Source: Beroe ovata
Taxonomy: Eukaryota; Ctenophora; Nuda; Beroida; Beroidae
Reading direction: 5' to 3'
Assembly: GCA_946803715.1 (NCBI GenBank)
Contig: CAMPET010000348.1
Span: forward strand, 51,204-64,201
Length of the DNA: 12,998 bases
How positions within the stretch are numbered: position 1 is the stretch's first letter; every line of letters starts with the position of its first letter. The translations under genes and the position numbers were made by a program. Shown piece after piece: positions 1 through 8,460 of the stretch. The notes below the pieces were generated by a model, which searched no databases, was not told the DNA's origin, and worked only from the letters and a program-made list of their open reading frames with translations.

Positions 1-14
1 ACACACACACACAC
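1..14. repeat. AC dinucleotide repeat
   Basis: Seven AC units at the window edge, 30 bp upstream of the first exon acceptor. Confidence 0.9.
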
Positions 15-46
15 CACCTCTCCAATCGTAACACTTTTCTCCGCAG

Positions 47-166
47 TGAGGCGATGAGGGGAAGTCTGCCCCTCATCAAAGTTGGACTCCCCGTGACAGA
101 TCCCCTGTGTGACATCATCAGCACTTCACAGAGCGTCATCAGAGATGTAACTAGGGCGACCGGTGG
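47..166 (+). CDS. PDE2A: PDE2 exon, part of an N-terminal GAF-like domain
   Basis: The only open frame begins at 48 after a CCGCAG acceptor and runs to a GT donor at 163 or 167, giving about 39 residues. The stretch [17 protein letters not shown] resembles the GAF helix-turn that reads roughly 'leaves a gate, then is used as v-i-D-v' in this fold, and it sits where vertebrate PDE2A has its N-terminal region before GAF-A. The donor choice is open: GTGGGT at 163 leaves phase 1 and GTAAAG at 167 leaves phase 2. The next coding piece seems to be lost in the gap at 1661, so the phase cannot be tested. Assignment to PDE2 rests on position and on weak similarity. Confidence 0.6.
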
Positions 167-3100
167 GTAAAGCAACATATATCTCCATATATGGGACGAA
201 TTTTCGTGTATAGAAACGAGATGTAGGGAATTGACTAGGAGAAGCAATATAGGCGAAAATTCCATCGTAGATCGATTCAGCGTCCAAAATTACCTAGGAA
301 TCGATGGTATTTGAATGGAAATTGGATAAAAATATTTTTTCGTAATTTGCATAGTAGGGTTGGACGAAAATGTTGTGAATGAACCCACACTTCGCTGCCT
401 CGATTTTGAGGGTCTGTTAGGGGGACTTAACTGGCATTTACGGTCCCATTTTCGCACCAGACCATCTCTCCTACACTCATACTACAACTATAATTCCTTT
501 TCATGATCATATGTAATCCATACTCGCCGTGGGACCACGCCCAAATGACGATTTCTAACCCGTGGAAAGCAATACATCCAAAACACGAAAATCAATGGGA
601 CACACCAAGATGGACCAAAAATTTTTTCACGGGAGAACAACTGGTTATAAGTGTTTCTGGCCTAATTTTTGACGTAGAATCCGAATCTGATGGAATTTTG
701 GAGCTAGCTCATGGGGAAATGGGTGAAAATTCCATCTCCTCTTTGAATGTGTTCTTCGGTTTCGCACTTCCGATAGCGCCTCTGGGAAGCAAGATAGGTC
801 AAAAATTCTATCGCAGATCGATTCAGCGTCCAAAATTACATAGGAATCGATGGTGTCTGTATGGAAATTGGATAAAAATATTTTTTCGAATTTTGCATAG
901 TAGGGTTGGACGAATATGTTGTGAATAAACGCACACTTCGCTGCCACGATTTTGAGGGTCTGTTAGGGGGACTTAACTGGCATTTACGGCCCCATTTTCA
1001 CACCAGACCATCTCTCCTACTCTCATACTACAACTATAAATCCTTTTCATGATCATACATAATCCATACTCGCCGTGGGACCACGCCCAAATGACGATTT
1101 CTAACCCTTGGGAAGCAATACCTCCAAAACACGAAAATCAATGGGACACACCAAGATGGACCAAAAATTTTTTCACGGAAGAACAACTGGTTATAAGTGT
1201 TTCTGGCCTAATTTTTGACGTAGAATCCGAATCTGATGGAATTTTGGAGCTAGCTCATGGGGAAATGGGTGAAAATTCCATCTCCTCTTTGAATGTGTTC
1301 TTCGGTTTCGCACTTCCGATAGCGCCTCTGGGAAGCAAGATAGGTCAAAAATTCTATCGCAGATCGATTCAGCGTCCAAAATTACATAGGAATCGATGGT
1401 GTCTGTATGGAAATTGGATAAAAATATTTTTTCGAATTTTGCATAGTAGGGTTGGACGAATATGTTGTGAATAAACGCACACTTCGCTGCCACGATTTTG
1501 AGGGTCTGTTAGGGGGACTTAACTGGCATTTACGGCCCCATTTTCACACCAGACCATCTCTCCTACTCTCATACTACAACTATAAATCCTTTTCATGATC
1601 ATACATAATCCATACTCGCCGTGGGACCACGCCCAAATGACGATTTCTAACCCTTGGGAANTTCTTCTCAGGATAATATCAAACTCCTACAACGATATGT
1701 GAGTCATTGAGATCACTTATATTTGAACTTTTCACGAGGACCCAATTCCCATTCAATGAATGATCCTGATGTTGAGAACTTCTGAGTTTGCGATTGAGGA
1801 TTGAAGTCTGACTCATTTCGGATGGGGTTTTTGCTGCTACGAAGATCTCGATTTGTTCTGAACCTAGTAAAACTCCAAACTATGTAACCATGGTGACAGC
1901 CAATATCCCCTCAGGTACAAAGTGCAGCTGCGAGAGTGGTGAATCACCAGACAACGAAACACTCGCACGAACGTGCAGAGAAGATGCTCAACTTCTGTGT
2001 GGACCTGTACCAAATGAACTCTGCTAACCTCATTGAGACCATACTCAAACAAGTCAAGGAGGTTTGTTCTGAGCAAAATATCTCTCAATTTGTCGGGAGA
2101 AGGGCGAGAGAGGAGCTGTTACTGATGCCCCATTGCTGATCCCTCCCTCGACACCAATTATACCTTCTTATATTTCATCCCCCCTTTTCTCTTCTCTCCC
2201 GACTCCTTCCCTTCCTTCTCCCTCCTTTCCTCATCTCTCCTCCTCCCACAGACCACTGACGCCACGTTCACTGCGCTCATGGTGGCTGATTCTCATGAGC
2301 AGGAACTCTCAGTTCATCTGCATGATGGGGGATTCCAGCTGGAAAACATGACCATTGATGTGAGTTGCCATGACAACAACCATAGAGCACAACTCCGTGT
2401 TGCTATCGTAACAGTTTCACAACTCTGTGATGATATGTTATTCTCAGCTGGATTCCAGTCTATACGGTCAACTAATTATGGCTAACAAACCTGTGAACAT
2501 GGTGAATGTCTCCAAGAATCCCAAGTTTAACCATGAATCAGACACCCTCACTGGTTTGTAACCATGACAACATGAATCTCCAGCTGACAAGTTCATTTCC
2601 ATGGCAAATGAATTCTCCTGGTTACTCTGATGATGGAAACTGCATTCAGGAAGAGACATCCAGACGGTCATAGCTCTGCCACTCTTCTCAGAATCCCGAT
2701 ACAAGACCAAATCAATGATCTGTGCCTTCAACAAACGGGGACTCAAATTCAACACGTGAGTCATAACCTCATCAAACGCAAGAAAACTTCACTGAATTGC
2801 CAGTGGAACATCCAACTGAAGCTGTTTTTCAGAGTTTTTATAGTTTTATCTGAGCTTCTATCCCCAATCAGCTTCACTAAAGGGGACGAAGAAGCACTAA
2901 AATTCACGATGAATTTCTGCTCGCCCATCCTCTCCAACGCTCTGACATTCGAACAGCAGCTGTCATCTCGTGAACGAACTCAGGCCCTGCTGAAAGTAGC
3001 TCAGAATCTCTTCACACGATTCGACAATGTGCACGTGCTACTGCGCGAGATCATGCAGGTTACCATGACAACAGCTGTGTTATTCCTTGGTATTCCTTTC

Positions 3101-6100
3101 AATGAGGGAACAATATGCCAGATAACAATTGCCCTACGTCCTACAAGAAGCAACATGATTTCCGCCCTGACCTAAGTTCTTGTCATAATGAAGCTCCTCG
3201 TATTGCCACAGGAAGCCCGTATGCTAACCCAGGCGGAGATGTGCTCAGTTTTCCTGGTGGACAAGGTCACTAACGAGCTCGTTGCCAAGGTGTTCGACGG
3301 GACTCTTGTTGAGGGAGAGAAAGTGGAGGATAAGGAAAGGGAAATCAGGATACCCATCAACAAGGGGATAGCAGGTGTTCAAATTGTTGCTTCGTCTCGT
3401 TACTCTCTAAGATTCTGAAGTATTCTCTTCTCATTTATAGTTTTCCCTCCCTTTCTCTCTCTACTTGTTCACTCCCTGCCTCTCACTGACCCCCTCCCTA
3501 TTTTCACTGAACCCCCCTCCCCCACTCAGGACACGTGGCAATGACGGGCAAGTTACTGAACATCAAGGACGCCTACTCCCACCCACTCTTCTATAGGGGG
3601 GTTGATGATGATACGGGTTTCACTACACGGAATATTCTCTGCTTCCCGATCAAGGATGATACTGGTAAGGGAGATGGGGGACCTCATTTTCTCGCTCAGT
3701 TTTCCCTGGTATACCGTGTTCGAGCTTTCGAGAAATATGATAAATTTAGGACTCTGCACCGAATATATAACAGCTGCCAACTGATAACTGATCGTATAGG
3801 TGTTATTGGGATTGCACAGCTGTGTAATAAGGCGGGGGGAAAGTACTTCACGAGACATGACGAGGAAGCAGCTCTCAGTTTCAGGTAAATACGAACTGAT
3901 CAATCAATGGGTAGTCTGAGGACTCAGTTTCAGGTGTGGTACAAATGCGAACTTGTCAATTTGTGTTGGTATGGCATGTTCCGTTGCTCATTGCTCACTC
4001 AGCAAGTCGAACATTTGCTCGTTCTGCCCTCTCAAACCTCGTCCTTCCTCAAGAATGACTGATATCCATCTCCCCTCACTAAAATTCACTGATACCCCTC
4101 CTTCACTAAGAAAAACTGATATCCAACTTCTGTGTTTCAGTGTGTACTGTGGTATCAGTATCAGTAATTCACTCCTGTTTAAGAAAGTCCAGGATGCGCA
4201 ATACAGAAGTAAACTAGCGAGTGACCTCATGATCTACCATATGCAGGTTTGTGAGCTGCTCGAATACTGTAGTTTTGGGAACTACATTATGCACCTGTAC
4301 CACTTTGGGGGAAAGTGGTGCGGTGGTTGGTGAAGGTTTCAACTGACTTCACACTAGAGAAAATTTTATTCCGATTGGTATTAAGTCGAAGAACTTGAAT
4401 TAATACAGCAAGTACTCACTATTCAGTAAGAATCACCGTCCTCCTCCATCAGTCCATCATCACTTTTTTCCCCCGATCTTCGACAATCCCGAAACATTCT
4501 CTGTCACATCTATCTTCCCCTTCTGACAGGTTCCCCAGACTGATCTCGACAACGCTCTGAAGGAGATCAAGTTGAACTGTGACACCCCGCCCTGCTTCCA
4601 CAACCTTCTCTTCCCAACCTATGTTGGTGCGTATCTAAGAGAGAGAGAGAGAGAAAGGGAGGAAGGAGATTTTTCATTTCGATATTTTTGAGAGTGGGTA
4701 GTGGATATGTGAGTGAAGAAACCTAATGTGTAAGAGATACAAGAATTTGATTTCCTATTTCGTAATTCCCTATTCCCTAATCTTTCACTCCCCCTTAGTG
4801 GACGAAGAGTCGAAGACGATAGCACTGGCATACCACATGTTCCAGGACATAGGACTGATAAACCGCTGGCAACTTTCCAAACAGACCCTCCTCAGATTCT
4901 TACTCATGGTTAAACGAGGGTAGGTGTGAGATGACAGAGGAAATCAGCGATTATATAGCTACAGCTTACACGGGAAAAGAAGATTGATTTTTCTCCAATA
5001 ATAATTGGACCCCGTACACCTCCCCTCTCTCTCTCCCCCTATCTCCCCCATCCCACTCCCTTCACCCCCCTGTTCCTCATTCACTCACCCATTGTGTCAG
5101 GTACCGCGATCCTCCCTATCACAACTGGATGCACGCATTCTGTGTTGGGCACTTCTTCTACTCTATCTGCAAAGTGGTGGACATCTCCAAATACCTCACG
5201 GACATCGAGACTCTCGCTATGCTAATAGCGTGCTTCTGTCACGATCTCGATCATCGGGGAACGACCAATGCCTTTCAGGTCGCTAGCAGGTGTGCCATAG
5301 ACTATAGGTATCTCACGCGTTACACGTCACACGCGTGAGATATTGTCACGCGTTGCGCGTCTTGGTTGTCATGGAAACATCCTACCTGTTGGGAATGCGA
5401 TTGGTTAGAATCAGAGAATATTCATAGTAGTCCATGTCCTGTTCCTCAGATCCGTATTGGCGTGTCTGTACAGTTCTGAGGGAAGTGTAATGGAGCGACA
5501 CCATTTCGCTCAGACCTTCTGTATTCTCAACACGTCCGGGTGTAATATCATGGAGACGTAAGTGTTGTAAAGTGGTGTCAAGATATTTGACGACAAAAGT
5601 GGTGTCAACGCTGAATTTTACTAGTGTGAAGCCTTGGAGTAGAATGATGCCAGAGTAAGAGTGGTGTCAATGCTCCCCACCAAGTGGTGTCAGTGCAGCG
5701 GAACAACGTCAATCAAAACTGGTGTCAATTTCAGTTTAGACACGGAAGACTACAGGAACTGTCTTGATAACATTCAGAAGACCATTCTGGCTACAGACCT
5801 GGCTCATCATCTCAGGTTAAAAAACAGGGAATGAGGAGAGTTGGAAGTAGGATCTAAAAAGGGAACAAGATCAGATTAACAATTAGTAATTTCAAGAATT
5901 TCAAGAATTTTAAGTAATGTGACTACCGTTGACTTCCTCCCCAGGATAATAAGTCAGCAAAAGGAGATGGCCGTTAGCGGGTACAACTTCTCCAATCCTC
6001 ACCACCATTTCCTCCTACAATCCCTGCTCGTAACCAGCTCCGATCTGTCCATCAACGTGAAGATGTTTGAGGAGAGTTCTGTTATTGTACGAGATCATAT

Positions 6101-7650
6101 CTACTCGGAGTTCTTCTCAGAGGGTGAGTGTATGCTCCTTCATAAATAGTGACAGTTGCTCCTTCATAAACTATACTGTACTATAGAAACCCACTCTTCG
6201 ATCATAAGCTGCATTCTAGGAAAAGGTCGAGACTCGAGTTACCTAATTTAACTGCAATAAACCAAGATGACCAAGTGGTTTTGTCGTCAGAGAAAATATA
6301 TGGCCCAATGATTATCATAGCGCGATATTATCATAATTGACCCAATCACCCATCCCTCTCTCCCCAGGTGACATGGAGAGGGAGCTAGGCAGAACACCCC
6401 TCCAACAGAACGACCGGAAGAAAGCGTGCATCCCCTCGCTCCAAATCAAATTTACCGATTTTATCGCTGCTCCGCTCTACAATCTGCTAGCCGAGATACT
6501 CCCACCTGCACAAACAGTGGTGGATCAGTTGGAGCTGAATAGGATAGTGTGGGAGAGTATCTCCATTAAACACAACCAGGAGGATAACCACAACTGTGTC
6601 AAGTGAGTTGTTACTATGGGGGTTGCTATGGGGGGTTGCTNGGGGGTTGCTATGGTATCATTAAAGTGGCATCCGCACAATCACTTGGAATATTCATCGA
6701 TGTGTTACCGATTACCAACTAAACGTCCACATTTCCCTAACTTAACATTAGCGTTGACTGGGGCAAGTCTCCGTTGCGTTGTAACACGTATGCTCACAGA
6801 TATGACACGTATAAATCGTGTAAGAAGAGTCAGAGAGATATAGAGGAGAAGCTGGGGAACTACGCACAGAAACTCTCCAGCAAGACCATTAAGAAAAGCA
6901 GGGAGGGCGACAGGATACTCGAGCAGCAGGCAGAAGTCTGGAACAATGAGCTCAACTTTGCTGGTAAGACAATACTTCCGAGACCCCCGTTGACGAAAAT
7001 TAGGCTGAACGTTCAGCTTTGCATTCCATCACGCCCCTATTTGCCTGTTTTTCGGGACTCATATTTCATGACCGCCTTCTCTTTCCAACTGTCATTCTAA
7101 TCCCATGTACCTAAGCCCTCTCATTTAGTTCTCCTATCAGCCCCCCTCTCCAATCCCCAGTATGATCCTCCTATCTCTCCCTCCCCACTCAGGTGACAGC
7201 AGCAGTTCACGGGAGCACTACGCCCTCATCACGGCCTACAACGAGGCTCTCCTCGAATCAGACATGGACTACACGGACAGTTCCGACCTTCTCAGCTCTC
7301 CCACGCGACCCTTCGGCGGACTCAAACCTACGGCGAGTGTCCGGAAATCGAGTGACGATACGGCAACACAACGCCGCTTCAACCGATCATCGTCCCCTGC
7401 CCGGATCATATCATCGCCCATCGTCAAGAGACAGTTACCGGCGTCTCCTATCGGAGTACAGAGGAGTTTCCATGGTGAGCATCACCATGACAACAGTGTT
7501 GACAGTAGTGTTGACAGATTGTGTCACGTGGCGAGTGCGACAAGTACTATATCAGAGGTGGAAAATAATGGGGCTGCAGCGGCAGCGAGTGTGGTAGCAT
7601 CAGGAGATCATCATATGCACCTCATTCATACGAAGGAGGAATGGATATGA
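47..7650 (+). CDS. PDE2A: PDE2-type cGMP-regulated cyclic nucleotide phosphodiesterase, multi-exon, 5' end outside the window
   Basis: Hydrolyses cAMP and cGMP; in the PDE2 family cGMP binding to a GAF domain activates the catalytic domain. Exons with matching phases: 1915-2061, 2252-2359, 2448-2553, 2650-2755, 2872-3058, 3212-3374, 3530-3664, 3800-3884, 4141-4246, 4530-4626, 4799-4919, 5101-5289, 5450-5557, 5735-5815, 5945-6123, 6368-6602, 6752-6963, 7193-7650 (2823 nt, 940 residues plus TGA). Two upstream pieces, 47-166 and about 1663-1698, are less certain. Numbering from 1915, GAF-A is about residues 20-190, GAF-B 205-375, catalytic 430-715 and a tail 718-940. Vertebrate PDE2A ends shortly after the catalytic domain, so the tail is extra. 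The order GAF-GAF-PDEase occurs in PDE2, 5, 6, 10 and 11; the wording of GAF-B ([23 protein letters not shown]) and of the catalytic domain ([14 protein letters not shown]) fits PDE2. The exon model is inferred by eye without transcript data. Confidence 0.93.
238..1660. repeat. 546-bp tandem satellite, about 2.6 copies, cut by an assembly gap
   Basis: Sequence at 817 repeats that at 271, and it repeats again at 1363, each exactly 546 bp apart. Copies at 503-1048 and 1049-1594 differ at only a few bases (for example ATATGTAATCC versus ATACATAATCC and CCCGTGGAAAG versus CCCTTGGGAAG). The left partial copy (238-502) is more diverged and has an indel. The right partial copy (1595-1660) matches the third copy and stops at the N. 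Because 546 is divisible by 3, the same 141-residue + frame and 100-residue - frame recur in the two full copies. They resemble no protein I know, and I read them as by-products of the repeat. Confidence 0.95.
1661..1661. other. Gap base inside the PDE2 gene
   Basis: A single N joins satellite sequence directly to what looks like coding sequence. It probably stands for a gap of unknown size holding more satellite and at least one missing exon part, since the core strands of the N-terminal GAF-like domain are absent on both sides. Confidence 0.75.
1663..1698 (+). CDS. PDE2A: PDE2 exon fragment next to an assembly gap, end of the N-terminal GAF-like domain
   Basis: From 1663 the frame reads [12 protein letters not shown] up to a GTGAGT donor at 1699, phase 0. 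It continues in frame into the exon at 1915 ([12 protein letters not shown]). Together they form a typical GAF closing helix: an F-x3-D start, then a helix ending in A-A-x-V-V. If the codon interrupted by the gap ends in the T at 1662 it could be the expected Phe. The alternative is a 27-nt microexon from 1672, using the AG at 1670-1671 as acceptor. I favour an exon whose left part is missing in the gap. Confidence 0.6.
1884..1897 (+). promoter_or_regulatory. X-box-like motif, upstream of the 1915 exon
   Basis: GTAACCATGGTGAC lies 17 bp before the exon at 1915. It resembles the palindromic X-box bound by RFX factors (GTTNCCATGGNAAC). A single motif match is weak evidence of function; its repeated occurrence in the window is the reason to list it. 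Confidence 0.35.
1915..3058 (+). CDS. PDE2A: PDE2 exons encoding GAF-A and the GAF-A/GAF-B connecting helix
   Basis: Five exons (1915-2061, 2252-2359, 2448-2553, 2650-2755, 2872-3058) have phases 0, 0, 1, 2, 0 that join cleanly. They encode an N-terminal helix ([15 protein letters not shown]), GAF-A ([11 protein letters not shown] through [10 protein letters not shown] and MICAFNKRG), the motif NK-x7-F-x3-DE, and a long helix ending [18 protein letters not shown]. In vertebrate PDE2A this region mainly mediates dimerisation and does not bind cGMP; that is family knowledge, not visible here. The exons are 106-187 nt, with introns of 88-190 bp. Donors at 2062 and 2554 are the unusual GTTTGT, and the one at 3059 is GTTACC. 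Similarity to human PDE2A is clear in the second half and weaker in the first. Confidence 0.9.
2364..2377 (+). promoter_or_regulatory. X-box-like motif at a splice donor
   Basis: GTTGCCATGACAAC starts at intron position +5, overlapping the donor GTGAGT at 2360. It is a near-consensus RFX X-box. Confidence 0.4.
2558..2571 (+). promoter_or_regulatory. X-box-like motif at a splice donor
   Basis: GTAACCATGACAAC starts at intron position +5 after the donor GTTTGT at 2554. It is the same motif in the same place as in the previous intron. Confidence 0.4.
3059..3072 (+). promoter_or_regulatory. X-box-like motif that forms the splice donor
   Basis: GTTACCATGACAAC begins exactly at intron position +1, so its first GT is the donor of exon 2872-3058. 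It is a near-perfect X-box half-palindrome pair. Confidence 0.4.
3212..4246 (+). CDS. PDE2A: PDE2 exons encoding GAF-B, the expected cGMP-binding domain
   Basis: Four exons (3212-3374, 3530-3664, 3800-3884, 4141-4246) encode [68 protein letters not shown], the NK-x5-F-x3-DE motif and the closing helix [16 protein letters not shown], which leads into the linker helix LMIYHMQ. Residues I recall as lining the cGMP pocket in mouse PDE2A GAF-B are mostly present: Ser in CSVF, Phe-Asp in VFDG, Ile-Ala in GIAG, and the Thr pair in DDDTGFTT. The Glu of the vertebrate 'AEL' strand is Gln here (GIAQL). GAF-B probably still binds a cyclic nucleotide, but specificity may differ. Confidence 0.93.
3873..3960 (+). 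repeat. Tandem duplicate of an exon end and donor
   Basis: CTCAGTTTCAGGT occurs at the end of exon 3800-3884 and again at 3923-3935. In both places it is followed by similar sequence (AAATACGAACT and AAATGCGAACT, then a TCAAT). The copy offers a second GT at 3934, but using it would extend the exon by 49 nt and shift the frame. Confidence 0.6.
4040..4131 (+). repeat. Short tandem repeat, about 28 bp, three copies
   Basis: ACTGATA begins units at 4058, 4088 and 4115, each preceded by a CCTTC/CCCTC-ACTAA-like stretch. It lies just upstream of the acceptor at 4140 and could have arisen by slippage in the polypyrimidine tract. Confidence 0.65.
4530..6602 (+). CDS. PDE2A: PDE2 exons encoding the linker and class I phosphodiesterase catalytic domain
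   Basis: Seven exons (4530-4626, 4799-4919, 5101-5289, 5450-5557, 5735-5815, 5945-6123, 6368-6602). Numbering from 1915, the motif HNWMH is residues 461-465, with the first His as proton donor and the second as metal ligand. [10 protein letters not shown] is 501-510, the class I signature HD-x2-H-x4-N. The metal Asp of TDLAHH is 574. The purine-binding Gln and clamp Phe of SLQIKF are 665 and 668. All expected catalytic residues are present and no stop or frameshift interrupts the joined frame, so the enzyme should be active. The linker ([13 protein letters not shown] and on) is divergent. Introns are 129-244 bp and contain several small repeats listed separately. Confidence 0.95.
4638..4654. 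repeat. GA microsatellite in a PDE2 intron
   Basis: An uninterrupted AG/GA run a few bases after the donor at 4627. Confidence 0.85.
5309..5342. repeat. Perfect 12-bp inverted repeat (hairpin) in a PDE2 intron
   Basis: TATCTCACGCGT at 5309-5320 is the exact reverse complement of ACGCGTGAGATA at 5331-5342, with a 10-base loop. The arms contain ACGCGT. The related strings CACGCGT and GCGCGT follow at 5347-5360. It lies 20 bp after the donor at 5290. Confidence 0.8.
5365..5378 (+). promoter_or_regulatory. X-box-like motif in a PDE2 intron
   Basis: GTTGTCATGGAAAC, a looser match to the X-box palindrome, lies 23 bp after the perfect hairpin. Confidence 0.3.
5571..5730 (+). repeat. Interspersed copies of an AAGTGGTGTCAATGC motif in a PDE2 intron
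   Basis: GTGGTGTCA (or CTGGTGTCA) occurs five times between 5571 and 5730, with spacings of about 28, 62, 22 and 37 bp. The copies near 5659 and 5682 match the extended 15-mer almost fully. It is the reverse complement of the unit of the minisatellite at 10505-10824. Confidence 0.75.
6133..6169 (+). repeat. Pair of TGCTCCTTCATAA repeats in a PDE2 intron
   Basis: The 13-mer occurs at 6133-6145 and 6157-6169, starting 9 bp into the intron. An identical pair is found at 8432-8460. Confidence 0.8.
6613..6656 (+). repeat. Short G-rich tandem repeat containing an N
   Basis: Units of about 14 bp (GGGGGTTGCTATG and variants) repeat about three times just after the donor at 6603. The N at 6641 lies inside, so the copy number may be wrong. 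Confidence 0.7.
6752..7650 (+). CDS. PDE2A: PDE2 C-terminal extension, last two exons
   Basis: Exons 6752-6963 and 7193-7650 continue in phase from the catalytic domain and add about 222 residues. The first codes a Lys/Glu-rich, probably helical segment ([20 protein letters not shown], then [20 protein letters not shown]). The second codes an acidic stretch ([11 protein letters not shown]), a Ser/Pro/Arg-rich stretch with possible basophilic or proline-directed kinase sites ([25 protein letters not shown]), a short poly-Ala run and a His-rich end. The TGA is at 7648-7650. I recognise no known domain. The joins are supported by good sites (GTGAGT donor at 6603, TTAG acceptor at 6751; GTAAGA donor at 6964, CACTCAG acceptor at 7192). 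The last exon's downstream third is less certain because a second frame is also open to 7597. Confidence 0.75.
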
Positions 7651-7821
7651 GAAGCAGAGAGAAACAATTCTAATTCCTCGTTCATTCCTCATAGTATGCT
7701 GGATTTCTCATTCCCCGAGCGCATGAGGAGGGATTATGAATGACTGAGATATATCTGTACAGTGACTGTGTGAGAGCCCAATGGGTTGGTGATGTATCAG
7801 AGATCAGTACCACACGTGGTC

Positions 7822-7835
7822 ATTACCATGGTAAC
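7822..7835 (+). promoter_or_regulatory. X-box-like palindrome in the 3' region of PDE2
   Basis: ATTACCATGGTAAC contains the exact palindrome TTACCATGGTAA, the best two-sided X-box in the window. It is 172 bp after the stop codon. Confidence 0.4.
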
Positions 7836-8431
7836 AACGAAATATCCATGATGAAATAATGGACAGCATGAGACAATGGACGGAATAATCGATTGTATGT
7901 TATTTGATCAGATAGACTTTATGAGATTATGACAATGAGTGACGTATATTTTGAGAGTGATGATAAACTGGGTTCATGTCGATTAATTGAACTTTGAGCT
8001 TCATAATCAATTACCTTTTCATATGGTAGTTCGATGACTTCATCTCCAAGGAGACTGGGTTCCACCAAATTGGATATAGCCAGTTAGTTCCTAAATTGTC
8101 TTATGATATGCAAGTCTTTATTTGGATAGTACGATTATTACGTTTGAATTCTTCGCATCAGGGTAGATCACGGTAGAAGTTCTAAAAGAACTTGAGACAC
8201 ATTTACTTGTGGTTAAAATGTTTCTAGATGTGAAAGTAATAACAAAACGCATAGCTCATATACTTGAAGATTAAATTAAACCTAACGACGAATTGGTCTG
8301 ATATGTGTTTAAACTGCACATGTAAAAAGTAACCATGATTACAAGTTTAGATTGCAAGAATATATCAGTCTATTTCCTGAAAGCTTGAAAACTTAATTCT
8401 GGGGATGAAGTATTCCTAAACAATTATAAGA

Positions 8432-8460
8432 TGCTCCTTCATAACAATGCTCCTTCATAA
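8432..8460 (+). repeat. Second pair of TGCTCCTTCATAA repeats
   Basis: Copies at 8432-8444 and 8448-8460 are identical to the pair in the intron at 6133-6169. The second copy runs into an AATAAA at 8459. Confidence 0.8.

Larger units (their letters stand above)
167..1914 (+). other. Long PDE2 intronic region with satellite and gap
   Basis: About 1.7 kb between the first visible exon and the exon at 1915. It holds the 546-bp tandem repeat, the N at 1661, and the short exon piece at about 1663-1698. It is about six times longer than the other introns of the gene. Confidence 0.7.

Noticed and set aside
503-1474. Two near-identical 141-residue + frames and 100-residue - frames in the satellite
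   Set aside because: They recur only because the repeat period is divisible by 3; no known domain, and they lie in an intron of PDE2.
163-1928. Direct join of the first exon (donor 163) to an acceptor at 1928
   Set aside because: The phases fit, but the in-frame GAF closing helix across 1698/1915 is a better explanation and needs the acceptor at 1914.
2133-2351. 72-residue Ser/Pro-rich + frame
   Set aside because: It is polypyrimidine intron sequence plus the PDE2 exon 2252-2359 in the wrong frame.
3953-4333. 126-residue + frame as a separate protein
   Set aside because: Its only protein-like part is the PDE2 exon 4141-4246; the remainder is intron read through in frame.
7475-7517. Mini-intron of 31 or 43 nt in the last PDE2 exon (GTGAGC, X-box-like core, then GACAG)
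   Set aside because: It looks like the donor-plus-X-box pattern of other introns, but it is very short for an intron and the exon is open without splicing. Removal would shift to a frame ending at 7597. Only transcripts can decide.
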